The notes under the pieces: generated by a model
What the model was told of the DNA's origin: nothing
The model's input: only the letters and a program-made list of their open reading frames with translations
Database searches by the model: none
Program-made: the position numbers and the translations under genes
From: Pseudomonadota bacterium
Lineage (GTDB): Bacteria; Pseudomonadota; Gammaproteobacteria; Acidiferrobacterales; Acidiferrobacteraceae
Assembly: GCA_021794275.1 (NCBI GenBank)
Contig: JAJYRD010000012.1
Span: 1 to 49,846 of the forward strand
Direction: 5' to 3'
Length of the DNA: 49,846 bases
Shown: in pieces, positions 6,650 through 16,522 of the stretch
Layout: each line of letters begins with the position of its first letter
How positions within the stretch are numbered: position 1 is the first letter of the stretch

Positions 6650-7630
6650 ATGAGGGGTCTGCGGCCGCTGTTTACGGCGAGCCTTCTCCTCGTTAGCGGC
6701 GTCGCATGGGCGGGTGGAGCGCGCGCTTGGCTCGACCGCATGCAGGACGCCGCACACACCCTCGATTACACGGGCACCTTTGTTTACCGCCATGACGGCA
6801 CCATGTCGGCCATGCATATCGTGCATCGCGTCGCCCATGGCCATGTCACGGAGCGGCTGACCACCCTCGATGGGCGTCGCCAGGTGATCATCCGCCGCCG
6901 TGGACGCATCGCCTGCTACCTGCCCGACGACCACACGGAGTTCGTCGAGCGGCGCGCCATGGTCCTGAAGACCTTCCCGGCATTCGTCCCGACCCATCTG
7001 AAGCCTCTGCGCCGGTTCTATGCCATCCACCTAGGAGGGCTTGCGCGCGTTGCGGGATCGGTAGCGCGTCTGGTCGTGATCGCCCCGCGCGACGATTACC
7101 GTTATGGCTATCGGCTGTGGGCCGATCGCCGTAACGGTTTGTTATTGAAGGCCGCAGTCATCAACGATGACGGGCGCGCGATCGAGCAGTTTTTGTTTAC
7201 CCACCTCCGGCTGCATCGCTCGATTCCCGCCTCGGCCGTTGGGCCGATTGGCGTAGGGCAGGCGCACGCCTATAAAGAAGAGCGAGGAGAGCTGTTGCCC
7301 GATCCCAAGCCGAGTTGGACTGTGGGGAAGCGCCCCCCTGGGTTCCGGCTTGCCATGCGCCTGATGCGGCCTATCGCGGGTCACAAGGAGGTTGTGCAGC
7401 ATCTCGTCTACTCGGACGGGCTTGCGGGTGTATCGGTATTCATCGGCAGGCCCCCGCGCTCGGCACTCGTCCATGCGCAGCTCATCCGTCTGGGGGCTTT
7501 GCATGTATTTCGCACAGTGGTGGATCATAGGATGGTAACGGCGCTCGGGGATGTGCCGACGCTGACGGTCGAAACGATGGCGCTGTCGGTGCGTCGCTTG
7601 GCCCCGGTGTCGGCACAGGGGGCGCCTTGA
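6650..7630 (+). CDS. rseB: Sigma-E regulatory protein RseB (MucB)
   Basis: This periplasmic protein binds the RseA tail and protects it from DegS; mislocalised lipids or lipoproteins release it. The 326-residue product starts with a signal peptide (LRPLFTASLLLVSGVAWA) and then ARAWLDRMQDAAHTLDYTGTFVYRHDG, the diagnostic N-terminus of the MucB/RseB fold. Other family marks are GRIACYLPDD, YRLWADRRNGLLLKAAVI and the C-terminal domain with VQHLVYSDGLAGVSVFIG. It begins three bases after rseA stops, and its stop overlaps the open frame of the next gene, so translation is probably coupled. No oddities were seen. Confidence 0.95.
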   Translation: MRGLRPLFTASLLLVSGVAWAGGARAWLDRMQDAAHTLDYTGTFVYRHDGTMSAMHIVHRVAHGHVTERLTTLDGRRQVIIRRRGRIACYLPDDHTEFVERRAMVLKTFPAFVPTHLKPLRRFYAIHLGGLARVAGSVARLVVIAPRDDYRYGYRLWADRRNGLLLKAAVINDDGRAIEQFLFTHLRLHRSIPASAVGPIGVGQAHAYKEERGELLPDPKPSWTVGKRPPGFRLAMRLMRPIAGHKEVVQHLVYSDGLAGVSVFIGRPPRSALVHAQLIRLGALHVFRTVVDHRMVTALGDVPTLTVETMALSVRRLAPVSAQGAP

Positions 7631-7656
7631 ATGGACGAGGGGTGGAAGGAATGGCG

Positions 7657-9069
7657 ATGATCGCGCGCAGGCTGCTGCTATCGTTTTGGCTCGTGGTGAT
7701 GGCGGCCTTCTTGTCCGCGCACGCCGAGGATGCAAGTGCTTTACCGAATTTCGCGCGGATCGTGAGCGCCAATCACGCCGCGGTGGTCAATATAAGCAGC
7801 ACGGAAGTGGTGAAGGGGACGGGTGTCGCGCCGGGGTTTGGGTTCGGGGCGCCCGGTGGCCCGGGCAGCCCCCTGAACAAGTTCTTCCATAATCTGCCGC
7901 CGCAGAGCCAGACCATGCCGCGGCATTTCGTGACCAAATCCCTCGGATCCGGCTTCATCATCGCCTCTGACGGCTATATCCTGACCTGCGCCCATGTGAT
8001 CAACCACGCCAAGCAGGTGATCGTGAAGCTCGCCAATAACCATGATTACGTGGCGCGCGTGGTGGGTCTCGATACGAAGAGCGACGTGGCACTCCTGAAA
8101 ATCCATGCCGGGCACCTCCCGACCGTCAAGATAGGCCACGCGTCGCGGCTCGCGGTCGGCGATTGGGTGCTGGCCATAGGGGCGCCGTTTGGTTTTGAGA
8201 ACTCGGCCACCGCAGGCATCGTCTCGGCGGTCGGACGCAACCTGCCGGGCTCGGATTATGTGCCCTTCATTCAGACTGACGTGCCGATCAACCCCGGCAA
8301 CTCCGGCGGCCCGCTTTTCAATACGCAAGGTCAGGTCATAGGCATCAATTCGCAGATCTACAGCCGCACCGGTGGCTTCATGGGTCTGTCGTTCGCGATC
8401 CCCATCAATCTCGCCATGCGCATCGGTCACGAGCTGCAGGCGAGCGGGCATGTGCAGTGGGGGTGGCTTGGGGTCACGATTCAGGACGTGACGCGTAAAC
8501 TCGCGGCGTCCTTCGATCTGCGCAAACCGTACGGGGCGCTCGTATCCGAGATTCTGCCCAATAGCCCGGCGGCCCATTCAGGCCTGAAGCCCGGGGATGT
8601 CATTGTGCGCTACGATGGCCACCCGATCACGCAGTCCTCGGATCTCCCGCCGCTCGTGGGGCTGTCCCCCATAGGGGCGCCCGCGAGCCTCAAGGTCATG
8701 CGGGATGGTCACCCCGAGACGCTTTCGGTGGTCGTCGGGGCGTTGCCCGAGGCCTTGCCGGCCACCTATGTACATCCCTCGCACACGCCCCGTAATGGCG
8801 CATCGCTCGGTCTTGCGCTGCGCGATCTGACGGGCCATGAGAAGCGTGAGCTTGGGGTCTCAAGCGGGGTATTCGTGGAGGGGGTCAGTCGCGGACCTGG
8901 CGAAAAGGCCGGCATCGCGCCGGGCGATGTCATCTTGAGTCTTGCCGGGCGATCGGTGGGGACGGTATCGACGTTCATGTCCGTGCTGCGTGGCATCCCC
9001 GCGCACCACCCCGTGCCGGTCCTGGTCCATAGGGACGGAAGTTCTGTGTTCCTGGCCTTGACCAAATAG
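7657..9069 (+). CDS. degP: Periplasmic serine protease DegP/MucD
   Basis: This HtrA-family protease and chaperone degrades misfolded periplasmic proteins. The 470-residue chain has a signal peptide ending near AHA (residue 23). The trypsin-like domain carries the catalytic triad His113 (LTCAHV), Asp143 (KSDVALLKI) and Ser216 ([10 protein letters not shown]). Two PDZ domains follow at about 250-340 and 370-468. A Gly/Pro-rich loop sits between the signal peptide and the protease domain. The triad context has Cys where LTNAHV is more usual. ATG 7657 gives the cleanest signal peptide and spacing from GGAAGG; ATG 7651 and GTG 7642 are alternatives. The gene closes the rpoE-rseA-rseB cluster, as mucD does in Pseudomonas. 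Confidence 0.94.
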   Translation: MIARRLLLSFWLVVMAAFLSAHAEDASALPNFARIVSANHAAVVNISSTEVVKGTGVAPGFGFGAPGGPGSPLNKFFHNLPPQSQTMPRHFVTKSLGSGFIIASDGYILTCAHVINHAKQVIVKLANNHDYVARVVGLDTKSDVALLKIHAGHLPTVKIGHASRLAVGDWVLAIGAPFGFENSATAGIVSAVGRNLPGSDYVPFIQTDVPINPGNSGGPLFNTQGQVIGINSQIYSRTGGFMGLSFAIPINLAMRIGHELQASGHVQWGWLGVTIQDVTRKLAASFDLRKPYGALVSEILPNSPAAHSGLKPGDVIVRYDGHPITQSSDLPPLVGLSPIGAPASLKVMRDGHPETLSVVVGALPEALPATYVHPSHTPRNGASLGLALRDLTGHEKRELGVSSGVFVEGVSRGPGEKAGIAPGDVILSLAGRSVGTVSTFMSVLRGIPAHHPVPVLVHRDGSSVFLALTK

Positions 9070-9071
9070 AG

Positions 9072-9100
9072 TTGGTGAGACCCGCGAAACCCGGTATGAT
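9072..9100 (+). promoter_or_regulatory. Sigma-70-type promoter for the lepA operon
   Basis: TTGGTG (9072-9077), a 17-base spacer and TATGAT (9095-9100) lie in the only gap between degP and lepA. Confidence 0.5.
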
Positions 9101-9157
9101 GCGGCGACACGTCCGCGACCGGTTTTCGCGGTAATCGTCCGCGCCCCAAGGCCAAGC

Positions 9158-10951
9158 TTGCAAGATCGCATTCGCAATTTCTCTATCATCGCCCATATCG
9201 ACCACGGCAAGTCGACGCTCGCCGATCGTTTCATCGAGTTTTGCGGCGGCTTGAGCGCGCGCGAGATGGAAAGCCAGGTGCTCGACTCGATGGATCTCGA
9301 GCGCGAGCGCGGGATCACCATCAAGGCCCAGAGTGTCGCGCTACGCTACCGCGCGCTCGATGGCCTTGAATACGCATTGAACCTGATCGACACCCCGGGG
9401 CACGTCGATTTCTCATACGAGGTGTCGCGCTCGCTCACCGCCTGTGAGGGCGCGCTCCTGGTGGTCGACGCGGCGCAAGGGGTCCAGGCGCAGAGCGTCG
9501 CGAATTGCTATACGGCCGCCGAGCTCAATCTGGAGATCGTCCCGGTCCTGAACAAGATCGATCTGCCGGCGGCCGACCCCGAGCGTGTGGCGCGCGAGAT
9601 CGAGGATATCATCGGCGTGCCGGCCTCCGGCGCCATCCGCGCGAGCGCCAAGACGGGCGAGGGGATACGCGAGATCCTGGAGGCGGTGGTGGCGCTCGTG
9701 CCCGCGCCTCGCGGCGACGAGTCCGGGCCCCTGAAAGCGCTCATCGTCGATTCCTGGTTCGACACCTACCTCGGCACTGTAGCGCTCGTGCGCGTAGTCG
9801 ACGGGGTGTTGGCCCGTGGCGCACGGGTACGCATGATGGCCACCGGGCGCGACTACGATGTCGAGCAGATCGGGATCTTCACCCCGAAACGCGTGCCCGT
9901 CGACGCCCTGCGCGCGGGCGAGGTCGGCTACCTGGTGGCTGGCATCAAGGACGTGAAGGGGGCACGGGTGGGCGACACCGTCACCGAGGCCCGGCGCCCG
10001 GCCTCCGCGCCCTTGCCGGGTTTCAAGGAGATCAAGCCACGGGTCTTCGCGGGGCTCTATCCAGTCGAGGCCTCGGATTACGATCATTTTCGCGAGGCGC
10101 TCGACAAGCTGAAACTGAACGACGCCTCCTTGCATTTCGAGCCGGAGACATCGGAGGCGCTGGGGTTCGGTTTCCGTTGCGGTTTTCTTGGCATGCTCCA
10201 TATGGAGATCATCCAGGAGCGCCTGGAACGCGAATACGATCTGAACCTCATCACCACGGCCCCCACGGTGGTCTATGAGGTCGAGACCGCGAAGGGCGAA
10301 TGTCTGCGCGTCGACAACCCGGCACGGCTTCCCGAAGCGGGAACGGTGCGCGAGATCCGCGAGCCCATCATCTCGTGCAATATCCTGGTCCCCCAGGAGT
10401 ATCTGGGCCCCGTGATCCAACTCTGTGTGGAAAAGCGCGGGGTGCAGCGTGACCTGCGCTTTCTCGGGCGCCAGGCGATGCTCTCCTACGAGATGCCGCT
10501 GAACGAGGTGGTCGTCGATTTCTTTGACCGCTTGAAGTCCTTGAGCCGCGGCTACGCCTCATTCGAGTATGATTTCCGGGAGTTCCGGCCGGCCGACCTC
10601 GTGCGCGTCGATGTCCTCATAAATGGCGACCGCGTGGATGCCCTGTCGATCATCGCGCATCGCGCCCAGAGCCAGTACCGGGGACGCGAACTCATACACC
10701 GCCTGCGCGAGCTGATACCGCGCCAGATGTTCGACGTGGCCATACAGGCGGCCATAGGTGCGCATGTGATTGCGCGCGAGACGGTCAAGGCTTTGCGCAA
10801 GAATGTCACTGCGAAGTGCTACGGCGGGGATGTGAGCCGCAAACGCAAGCTTCTCGAACGTCAAAAAGAAGGAAAGAAGCGTATGAAACAACTCGGGTCT
10901 GTGGAAATCCCGCAAGAAGCCTTCCTGGCCGTTTTGCGGGTCGATAAATAA
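9158..10951 (+). CDS. lepA: Elongation factor 4 (LepA)
   Basis: This ribosome-associated GTPase is related to EF-G and influences translation fidelity and initiation. The GTPase domain carries G1 [10 protein letters not shown]3 DTPGHVDF and G4 NKIDLP. The rest is collinear with E. coli LepA through [21 protein letters not shown] to the C-terminal domain ending [21 protein letters not shown]. The length is 597, as expected. The start is TTG 9158, the only one compatible with the family N-terminus ([13 protein letters not shown]). It leads a long run of genes with gaps of a few bases or overlaps, through lepB, rnc, era, recO, pdxJ and acpS. Confidence 0.97.
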   Translation: MQDRIRNFSIIAHIDHGKSTLADRFIEFCGGLSAREMESQVLDSMDLERERGITIKAQSVALRYRALDGLEYALNLIDTPGHVDFSYEVSRSLTACEGALLVVDAAQGVQAQSVANCYTAAELNLEIVPVLNKIDLPAADPERVAREIEDIIGVPASGAIRASAKTGEGIREILEAVVALVPAPRGDESGPLKALIVDSWFDTYLGTVALVRVVDGVLARGARVRMMATGRDYDVEQIGIFTPKRVPVDALRAGEVGYLVAGIKDVKGARVGDTVTEARRPASAPLPGFKEIKPRVFAGLYPVEASDYDHFREALDKLKLNDASLHFEPETSEALGFGFRCGFLGMLHMEIIQERLEREYDLNLITTAPTVVYEVETAKGECLRVDNPARLPEAGTVREIREPIISCNILVPQEYLGPVIQLCVEKRGVQRDLRFLGRQAMLSYEMPLNEVVVDFFDRLKSLSRGYASFEYDFREFRPADLVRVDVLINGDRVDALSIIAHRAQSQYRGRELIHRLRELIPRQMFDVAIQAAIGAHVIARETVKALRKNVTAKCYGGDVSRKRKLLERQKEGKKRMKQLGSVEIPQEAFLAVLRVDK

Positions 10952-10952
10952 C

Positions 10953-11720
10953 ATGTCGCTCGACGACTTCTCCGCCTGGTTGGTCGGCTTGCTGCTTTTG
11001 AGCGGCATCTTGTGGGGTATCGACGCGCTCACGCGCAAGGATAAGACGGCGCGGCCACCGCTGTACGCGGAATACGCCCGATCCTTTTTCCCCGTCATCC
11101 TCGTGGTCTTGTTGATCCGTTCGTTCGTGGTTGAGCCGTTCCGTATCCCGTCGGGGTCCATGATTCCGACCTTGCACGTGGGCGATTTCATTCTCGTGAA
11201 CAAGTTCGCCTATGGCCTGCGGTTGCCGGTGCTGCATACGAAGATCTTGCGGGTCGGCGAGCCCAAACGTGGGCAGGTGGTGGTGTTCCGCTATCCGAAG
11301 AACCCCTCGGTCGACTATATCAAGCGCATCGTGGGCCTTCCGGGCGACCACATCGCGTATATCAACAAGCAGCTCTACATAAACGGCAAGCTCATACCGC
11401 ATTACCATAAGCGCCCCTATCTCTACGCCGAGCAGAGCGGACAGTTCCTGGAGGCCTACCGGTATACCGAAAAGCTCGGGCGGATCACCCATCACATCAT
11501 CCTCATACCGGGGATCACCCAGAAGCCCATGCATTTCGTGGTGCCGCCCCATGAGTATTTCGTGTTGGGGGACAACCGGGACCTGAGCGATGATAGCCGC
11601 TACTGGGGCTACGTCCCGCAGAGGAACCTGGTGGGCCGCGCGTTCTTCGTCTGGTTCAGCTGGAATACGGCCCATGGCGGGGGCGTGGATTTTAAGCGTA
11701 TCGGGCGTAGTATTCCCTGA
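10953..11720 (+). CDS. lepB: Signal peptidase I (LepB)
   Basis: This inner-membrane serine protease removes signal peptides from exported proteins. Two N-terminal hydrophobic segments (about residues 8-24 and 45-60) anchor the periplasmic S26 domain. The catalytic Ser69 lies in PSGSMIPTL and the general-base Lys124 in DYIKRIVGLPGD; the later GDNRDLSDDSRYWG block is also conserved. At 255 residues it is shorter than the E. coli enzyme (324) but normal for many proteobacteria that lack one insertion. ATG 10953 follows the lepA stop by one base. The lepA-lepB-rnc-era-recO-pdxJ-acpS order is conserved in gammaproteobacteria. Confidence 0.96.
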   Translation: MSLDDFSAWLVGLLLLSGILWGIDALTRKDKTARPPLYAEYARSFFPVILVVLLIRSFVVEPFRIPSGSMIPTLHVGDFILVNKFAYGLRLPVLHTKILRVGEPKRGQVVVFRYPKNPSVDYIKRIVGLPGDHIAYINKQLYINGKLIPHYHKRPYLYAEQSGQFLEAYRYTEKLGRITHHIILIPGITQKPMHFVVPPHEYFVLGDNRDLSDDSRYWGYVPQRNLVGRAFFVWFSWNTAHGGGVDFKRIGRSIP

Positions 11721-11745
11721 ACAAGAAGAAGTCGCTGGAGGACTT

Positions 11746-12123
11746 ATGGCGTGGCGAAGGGAGCGCGGTGCGTCATTATGGAGCGCGTTGGTATGCGTGA
11801 TCATGGTCGGGTTCTGGGTCTTCGTGGCATTCAAGATCTGGCCGCCCTACATGAACAACTGGCAGATCGAAAAGGCGCTTGGGAGCGTCGCCCGGAGGCC
11901 GGGGGCCCAGGCGATGGGGCGCAGCCAGTTGCGTCAGGCCGTGCGGCGCGTGTTCTCGGTGGGGTATATAAGCCACGTCGCGGTGCGCAAGGATCTGCAT
12001 TTCGAGCGTACGGCGCAGGGTGCCCGCGTCATGGTCTTTCGTTACGATGCGCGAGTACCGATCATGTATAACATAACGGCGGACATCCGCTTCGTCGACC
12101 GGCGCGCGGTGACCGGATCTTGA
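11746..12123 (+). CDS. DUF4845 membrane-anchored protein
   Basis: This 125-residue protein has one N-terminal hydrophobic helix (about residues 10-32, with SLWSALVCVIMVGFWVF) and a small extracytoplasmic domain containing RQAVRRVFSVGYI and VMVFRYDARVPIMYNI. That is the DUF4845 pattern; members sit between lepB and rnc in many gamma- and betaproteobacteria and have no proven role. ATG 11746 is preceded by GGAGG. The stop overlaps the start of rnc. Its fixed place behind signal peptidase suggests a link to membrane-protein biogenesis, but that is inference. Confidence 0.85.
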   Translation: MAWRRERGASLWSALVCVIMVGFWVFVAFKIWPPYMNNWQIEKALGSVARRPGAQAMGRSQLRQAVRRVFSVGYISHVAVRKDLHFERTAQGARVMVFRYDARVPIMYNITADIRFVDRRAVTGS

Positions 12124-12794
12124 GTGACGAGTCGGGACTCCTGCGCCGCTGGGATTACGTCTTTCGCGACCCCGAACTGCTCGCGCAGGCGCTCACGCAC
12201 AGAAGTCATGGCACGAGAAACAACGAGCGTCTCGAATTCCTGGGTGACGCGGTCGTGAATCTGGTCATGGCCGACGCCCTGTACGCGGGCTTTCCCGATC
12301 TCTCCGAGGGGGAGTTGACGCGCCTACGGGTGCGCCTCGTGCGCGCCGAGACCCTGGCTGCGGTTGCCCGGGAGATGGGGCTTGGCCGCCTCCTGCGGCT
12401 CGGGGGCGGGGAGCTTAAAAGCGGCGGCTTCGACCGCGACTCCATCCTGGCCGATGCCTTCGAGGCGGTGATCGGCGCCTTGTATCAGGATGGGGGTTAC
12501 GAGCGCGCACGCAGCGTGCTCCTGGATCTTTTTGCGGCGCGCCTGTCGGGGATCGAGGCCCACGCGCACGTGAAGGACGCAAAGACCGCGTTGCAGGAGT
12601 TTCTGCAGGCCCGCGGCCTTGAGCGTCCACGTTACGAACTCGTGGGCGTGACAGGGCAGGATCACGATCAACACTTCCAGGTGGCATGTCTTGTAACGGG
12701 TCTGCCGCAGCCGACACAAGGCGAGGGCGGCACCCGGCGACACGCCGAACAGGAGGCCGCGCGGCGCGCCTTGAAGCGGCTCGGAGGCCTATGA
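12120..12794 (+). CDS. rnc: Ribonuclease III
   Basis: This double-strand-specific endoribonuclease processes rRNA precursors and structured mRNAs. The catalytic domain has the signature NERLEFLGDAVVN with Glu39 and Asp43, and the second metal site LADAFEAVIGALY with Asp112 and Glu115. The C-terminal third is a double-stranded RNA-binding domain (from about residue 151, TALQEFLQARG, to the end). The length of 224 is normal. The start is TTG 12120, overlapping the previous stop, with no ATG alternative that keeps the family N-terminus. The stop overlaps era by four bases (ATGA). Confidence 0.96.
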   Translation: MSDESGLLRRWDYVFRDPELLAQALTHRSHGTRNNERLEFLGDAVVNLVMADALYAGFPDLSEGELTRLRVRLVRAETLAAVAREMGLGRLLRLGGGELKSGGFDRDSILADAFEAVIGALYQDGGYERARSVLLDLFAARLSGIEAHAHVKDAKTALQEFLQARGLERPRYELVGVTGQDHDQHFQVACLVTGLPQPTQGEGGTRRHAEQEAARRALKRLGGL

Positions 12795-13693
12795 CCAGTT
12801 ATCGCAGCGGCACCATCGCCGTCTTCGGGCGACCGAACGTCGGTAAGTCGACACTCATAAACCGTCTGCTCGGGCACAAGTTGCTCATTACGTCGCCCAA
12901 GCCGCAGACGACCCGCCACCGGATCCTCGGCATCAAGACCACCGAGGGCGCGCAATTCCTCTATCTGGACACACCCGGGCTCGTATGGGGCGGCAAGGGG
13001 GCGTTGGCGCGCCATATGGACGGCGCCGCTGCCACGGCCATCAGTGACGCTGATTGCCTGGTGCTGGTGGTGGCCTGTCCGAGACTGCAAGACGATGACG
13101 AGCGGGCGCTCGAATTCGTGCAGGAATTGAGGCGGGATCGCCCCCTGATTCTGGCGCTGAACAAGGTCGACCGCCTGCCGCGCAAGGAGGCGCTGCTGCC
13201 CTTGATGGCCTCGCTCGACGCGCGCGGCGTCTTTGCCGACATCGTCCCGCTGTCGGCGCGCGATGGCAGCAATGTCGAGGCGCTGGAGGGCGTCATCGCC
13301 CGCACGCTCCCCGAGCAGCAAGCCCTGTATCCCGAGGACCAATTGAGTGACCGCGGCGACCGTTTCGTGGCCGCAGAGTTCATACGTGAGCAGGTGTTCC
13401 GGCGCTTCGCCAAGGAGATACCCTATGTCACGACGGTGGATATCGAGTCCTTTCGAGTAGAAAAGCGTCTTGTTCGCATCGAGGCTGTGATCTACGTCGA
13501 AAAGGAGGGCCAGAAGGCCATCCTCGTAGGCCAAGCGGGCAGCGGACTCAAGGCTGTCGGCACGGCCGCCCGCAAGACCCTGGAGCGGCATCTAGGCCAG
13601 AAGGTCTACCTGGGGCTTTGGGTCAAGGTCCGTGGTGGCTGGTCGGACGATATGCGAGCCTTGCAGAGTCTCGGCTACGGGGGCGACAATTGA
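12791..13693 (+). CDS. era: GTPase Era
   Basis: Era binds 16S rRNA near its 3' end and is needed for 30S subunit maturation. The GTPase domain shows G1 GRPNVGKST (residues 13-21), switch I PQTTRHR, G3 DTPG and G4 NKVD. The C-terminal KH domain begins around residue 200 and includes RDGSNVEALEG just before it. The total of 300 residues fits. ATG 12791 lies inside the rnc stop (ATGA), so the RNase III and Era that act on the same rRNA are translated in step. The recO start follows three bases after the stop. Confidence 0.96.
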   Translation: MTSYRSGTIAVFGRPNVGKSTLINRLLGHKLLITSPKPQTTRHRILGIKTTEGAQFLYLDTPGLVWGGKGALARHMDGAAATAISDADCLVLVVACPRLQDDDERALEFVQELRRDRPLILALNKVDRLPRKEALLPLMASLDARGVFADIVPLSARDGSNVEALEGVIARTLPEQQALYPEDQLSDRGDRFVAAEFIREQVFRRFAKEIPYVTTVDIESFRVEKRLVRIEAVIYVEKEGQKAILVGQAGSGLKAVGTAARKTLERHLGQKVYLGLWVKVRGGWSDDMRALQSLGYGGDN

Positions 13694-13696
13694 GGC

Positions 13697-14410
13697 ATGG
13701 ACACTGGTGGCGAACGTGGCTTTGTCTTGCACCATTACCCTTACGGGGAGACCAGCCTTTTGCTTGAGGCCTTCACCTATGCCTTCGGGCGCGTGGGCAT
13801 CGTGGCGCGTGGCGTGCGCCGGGCCGGCAAGGCCTTCGCGGGCGCCCAGCTGCGGCCCTTCCAACCCCTGCTCCTCACGTGGGCGGGGCGCGGGGATCTC
13901 GGGACCCTCGTGCGCGCCGAGGCTCCCGAGGCGGCGATAGAGTTAAAGGGCAACGCCATGTGGTGCGCCTTTTATGTGAACGAGCTCGTATTGAGGCTTT
14001 TGCATCGCCACGAAGCCCATGCCGACCTCTATGTCGCGTATGACGACGTGCTGCGCGCGCTCGCCGACACCGATTGCCAGGAGTGCGCGTTGCGGATCTT
14101 CGAGAAGCGCCTGTTGGCGGCGCTTGGCTACGGACTCGCGCTTTTGCGCGACGCGCGTAGCGGGGAGCCTGTGCGTGCGCCTGCCACCTATCGATACATG
14201 GTAGACGAGGGGCCGGTCGCGGCCGATGCCCGATCGGAGGGCCTCATGGTTCGCGGCTCCACCTTGATAGCGCTCGCCCGAGAAACATCCATGGATCCAG
14301 ACCAGTTACGCGAAGCCAAGATGCTTTTACGCGCGGCGCTTGCGCCACTGCTTGGCGGAAAGCCGCTCTATACGCGCAGTCTGTTCCGTAGCATGCAGAA
14401 GCCTACATGA
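13697..14410 (+). CDS. recO: DNA repair protein RecO
   Basis: RecO works with RecR to load RecA on SSB-coated single-stranded DNA. The N-terminal OB fold (about residues 5-80) has [20 protein letters not shown] and [11 protein letters not shown], both typical. The helical C-terminal domain includes [14 protein letters not shown] and [17 protein letters not shown]. Its length is 237. It is placed between era and pdxJ as in most gammaproteobacteria. The stop overlaps the pdxJ start (ATGA at 14407-14410). Confidence 0.94.
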   Translation: MDTGGERGFVLHHYPYGETSLLLEAFTYAFGRVGIVARGVRRAGKAFAGAQLRPFQPLLLTWAGRGDLGTLVRAEAPEAAIELKGNAMWCAFYVNELVLRLLHRHEAHADLYVAYDDVLRALADTDCQECALRIFEKRLLAALGYGLALLRDARSGEPVRAPATYRYMVDEGPVAADARSEGLMVRGSTLIALARETSMDPDQLREAKMLLRAALAPLLGGKPLYTRSLFRSMQKPT

Positions 14411-15132
14411 AGCTTGGCGTCAACATTGATCACGTCGCCACCTTGCGCGCCGCTCGCAAGACCCGCTATCCCGACCCCGTGCAGGGTGCGCTCATCGCCG
14501 AGCAGGCGGGGGCGGACGTCATCACCCTGCACCTGCGCGAGGACAGACGCCATATCCAGGACCGCGACGTGATGGTCTTGAGCGATATGTTGGTCGCGCG
14601 CATGAATCTCGAAATGGCCGTCACAGATGAGATGCTCGCGATCGCCACACGCGTGCGCCCTGAGGATTGCTGCCTCGTGCCGGAGCGGCGTGAGGAACTG
14701 ACCACCGAAGGAGGTCTCGACGTAGCCGGTGCCGAACGCCGGGTGGCCGAGGCCTGCCGCAGGCTCGCCGATGCCGGGGTACAGGTCTCGCTTTTCATAG
14801 ACCCGGACGCCCGTCAGATCGAAGCGGCGGTGCGTACGGGGGCCCCCGTGGTGGAGTTTCATACCGGAACATATGCGGACAGCAAGGGTGCCTTACAGCG
14901 GCAGGAATATGAGCGCTTGCAGGCCGCCGTGGCGCTCGCCCGGGAACTCGGGCTTGTCGTGCATGCGGGCCACGGGCTCCACTACCACAACGTCGAGGCG
15001 GTGGCCTCTCTTCCCGGTATCACCGAGCTCAATATCGGACATGCGATCGTGGCGCGCGCGATCTTCACGGGTCTTGGACCTGCGGTCGCGGAGATGAAGC
15101 GGCTCATCGTCGCTTGCGCGCGGCCGTCGTGA
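14407..15132 (+). CDS. pdxJ: Pyridoxine 5'-phosphate synthase PdxJ
   Basis: This enzyme condenses 1-deoxy-D-xylulose 5-phosphate with 3-amino-1-hydroxyacetone 1-phosphate to form pyridoxine 5'-phosphate. The 241-residue TIM barrel begins [18 protein letters not shown] and carries [39 protein letters not shown] and [12 protein letters not shown], all conserved around the active site. ATG 14407 overlaps the recO stop, and the gene's own stop overlaps the acpS GTG start. The pdxJ-acpS pairing is conserved in proteobacteria. Nothing unusual was seen. Confidence 0.97.
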   Translation: MKLGVNIDHVATLRAARKTRYPDPVQGALIAEQAGADVITLHLREDRRHIQDRDVMVLSDMLVARMNLEMAVTDEMLAIATRVRPEDCCLVPERREELTTEGGLDVAGAERRVAEACRRLADAGVQVSLFIDPDARQIEAAVRTGAPVVEFHTGTYADSKGALQRQEYERLQAAVALARELGLVVHAGHGLHYHNVEAVASLPGITELNIGHAIVARAIFTGLGPAVAEMKRLIVACARPS

Positions 15133-15509
15133 TCGTAGGGATAGGGACCGACATCGTACGCGTGGCGCGGCTTGAGGCGGGGCTCGCCCGGTTCGGGACC
15201 CGCTACGCCGAGCGCATCCTGGATGCCGTCGAGTTGGGCGAATTCGCGGCCTCGGCGCGCAAGGCGCATTTCCTCGCCAAGCGCTTTGCGGCCAAGGAGG
15301 CCGCCGCCAAGGCCCTGGGCACGGGATTTCGGGGGGCGTTTGGTCTGCGCGACATCCGTGTGGCGCACGATGCCCTCGGGTGCCCACGGCTCTTACTGAC
15401 CGCAGGCGCGCAGACGCGGGCCGCGCATCTTCGCGCGACGAAGGCGCATCTGACTTTGAGCGACGAGGCCGATTACGCGGTCGCGTTCGTGATACTCGAA
15501 GGGGCCTGA
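15129..15509 (+). CDS. acpS: Holo-[acyl-carrier-protein] synthase AcpS
   Basis: AcpS transfers 4'-phosphopantetheine from coenzyme A to acyl carrier protein. The start GTG 15129 (overlapping the pdxJ stop as GTGA) gives [12 protein letters not shown] with metal-binding Asp8. The second conserved block is [19 protein letters not shown] with Glu57. The length of 126 matches the family. An in-frame TTG at 15114 would add five residues without benefit. This is the last gene of the lepA operon; the following DNA has no terminator with a clear T-run and quickly becomes accessory. Confidence 0.95.
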   Translation: MIVGIGTDIVRVARLEAGLARFGTRYAERILDAVELGEFAASARKAHFLAKRFAAKEAAAKALGTGFRGAFGLRDIRVAHDALGCPRLLLTAGAQTRAAHLRATKAHLTLSDEADYAVAFVILEGA

Positions 15510-15759
15510 TTCTTCTACCAGAGGGCCTTGCGCGTCCCTCGCACGCCGCTGGGCGGTGTGAGTACTTCGGGCAGGCCGGGCCCGGAGGGCGACCATGGCT
15601 TGGCGCAGGCGTCCTTGATGGACCTGGGCCGAGGCTTGGCCCGCGATCGCGCAGGCCTGGGTGGCGCGCAAGGCGATCGTCTATGGCTGCCCCCAAGCAC
15701 CTTTTCCGCTGTAGGTCGGGGCGGCGACGCCTATTTTTCGCGACAGCAAGTCCTCGGGT
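15510..15759. other. Gene-free stretch between acpS and the third MITE
   Basis: No convincing gene was found. A minus-strand frame (15393-15671) and a second minus frame ending near 15515 give Arg/Pro/Ala-rich translations that partly overlap acpS. They could be decayed mobile-element sequence, but no family was recognised. Confidence 0.4.
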
Positions 15760-15913
15760 CAGCAATTCTCAGCGTGGCACAGCCCGTGAGCATTCCGTAG
15801 CGCACGCGCATGCGGGCGGGCGCCCAACATCGGGGTGGATGCACTCAGGCTCGCTCATTCTCATGGCGGCACTGGGTGTTCCGGTCTCTATCGCGTCACA
15901 TTGAGAATTGCTG
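15760..15913 (+). repeat. Divergent MITE of the same family (154 bp)
   Basis: The left end CAGCAATTCTCAGCGTG (15760-15776) differs by two bases from the ends of copies A and B; the right end CACATTGAGAATTGCTG (15897-15913) is identical. The interior is shorter but partly alignable by eye with copy B, for instance a GAGCATTCCG-like versus GAGTATCCGG stretch and GCCCAACATC versus GCCAACGTCC. The immediate flanks (TCCTCGGGT and CACCCGCCC) are not a direct repeat, so any target duplication has decayed or been lost. Confidence 0.8.
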
Positions 15914-16016
15914 CACCCGCCCTTGACGGGCCTATGGCGTCGTGGCAGGTCTTAAGTTTGGGTAACGAAATCTCCGCGCGAAGATGGCCTGCGCCGAAGG
16001 CGGATGGGATCAATTT

Positions 16017-16430
16017 ATGAGACGAAAAGGTGAAATAAAAACATCCAGGGGCCGCCGGAAACGTTCCCTTGGTGATGTCGATGCAAAGACACTGAACGCC
16101 GTTTCCCTTTTCTTGCGGGGGGTCGCGTCACGCTACACTGTGTCGCAAGCCATCCTCTTCGGCAGCCGGGCACGCGGCACGCACCGGTCTGATAGTGACA
16201 TCGATGTGGCCATATTGCTTCATGGGCCGCCTGATCGGTTTGTCGCCACCAAGATCAACATGGCCGATCTCGCTTACGATGTGCTCCTTGATACGGGGAT
16301 GCGCATTCAGCCACTCCCGATATGGGAAGAAGAATGGGAACATCCGGCGACTTACTCGAATCCGGGATTATTGAGCAACATTGCGAAGGAGGGGGTCCGC
16401 CTGCCAATAGGTAAGCGGGTAGCCGGTTGA
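16017..16430 (+). CDS. MntA-type minimal nucleotidyltransferase (antitoxin)
   Basis: This 137-residue protein has the polymerase-beta nucleotidyltransferase signature ILFGSRARG at about residue 46, followed by DSDIDVAILLHG, in which Asp61 and Asp63 would bind metal. MNT proteins paired with HEPN proteins act as antitoxins; a characterised pair works by adding AMP to the HEPN toxin. The tail QPLPIWEEEWEHPATYSNPGLL is typical of this subgroup. ATG 16017 has only a weak ribosome site; an in-frame ATG at 15984 would add eleven residues. It lies about 100 bases after the divergent MITE. The partner HEPN gene follows 92 bases later and is truncated. Confidence 0.85.
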   Translation: MRRKGEIKTSRGRRKRSLGDVDAKTLNAVSLFLRGVASRYTVSQAILFGSRARGTHRSDSDIDVAILLHGPPDRFVATKINMADLAYDVLLDTGMRIQPLPIWEEEWEHPATYSNPGLLSNIAKEGVRLPIGKRVAG

Positions 16431-16522
16431 GGCCGCGGTGTCGCTCATCGAGTCGGTGTATCCTCTTAAGACCCGCGGGCGTGAGCGAGAGAGGGCGTGC
16501 CGCGAGACTCTTTGGGGGCATC

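Noticed and set aside
14893-15765. Minus-strand frame over pdxJ, acpS and the following gap
   Set aside because: Mostly antisense to certain genes; only the last 250 bases lie in open DNA and match nothing recognised.
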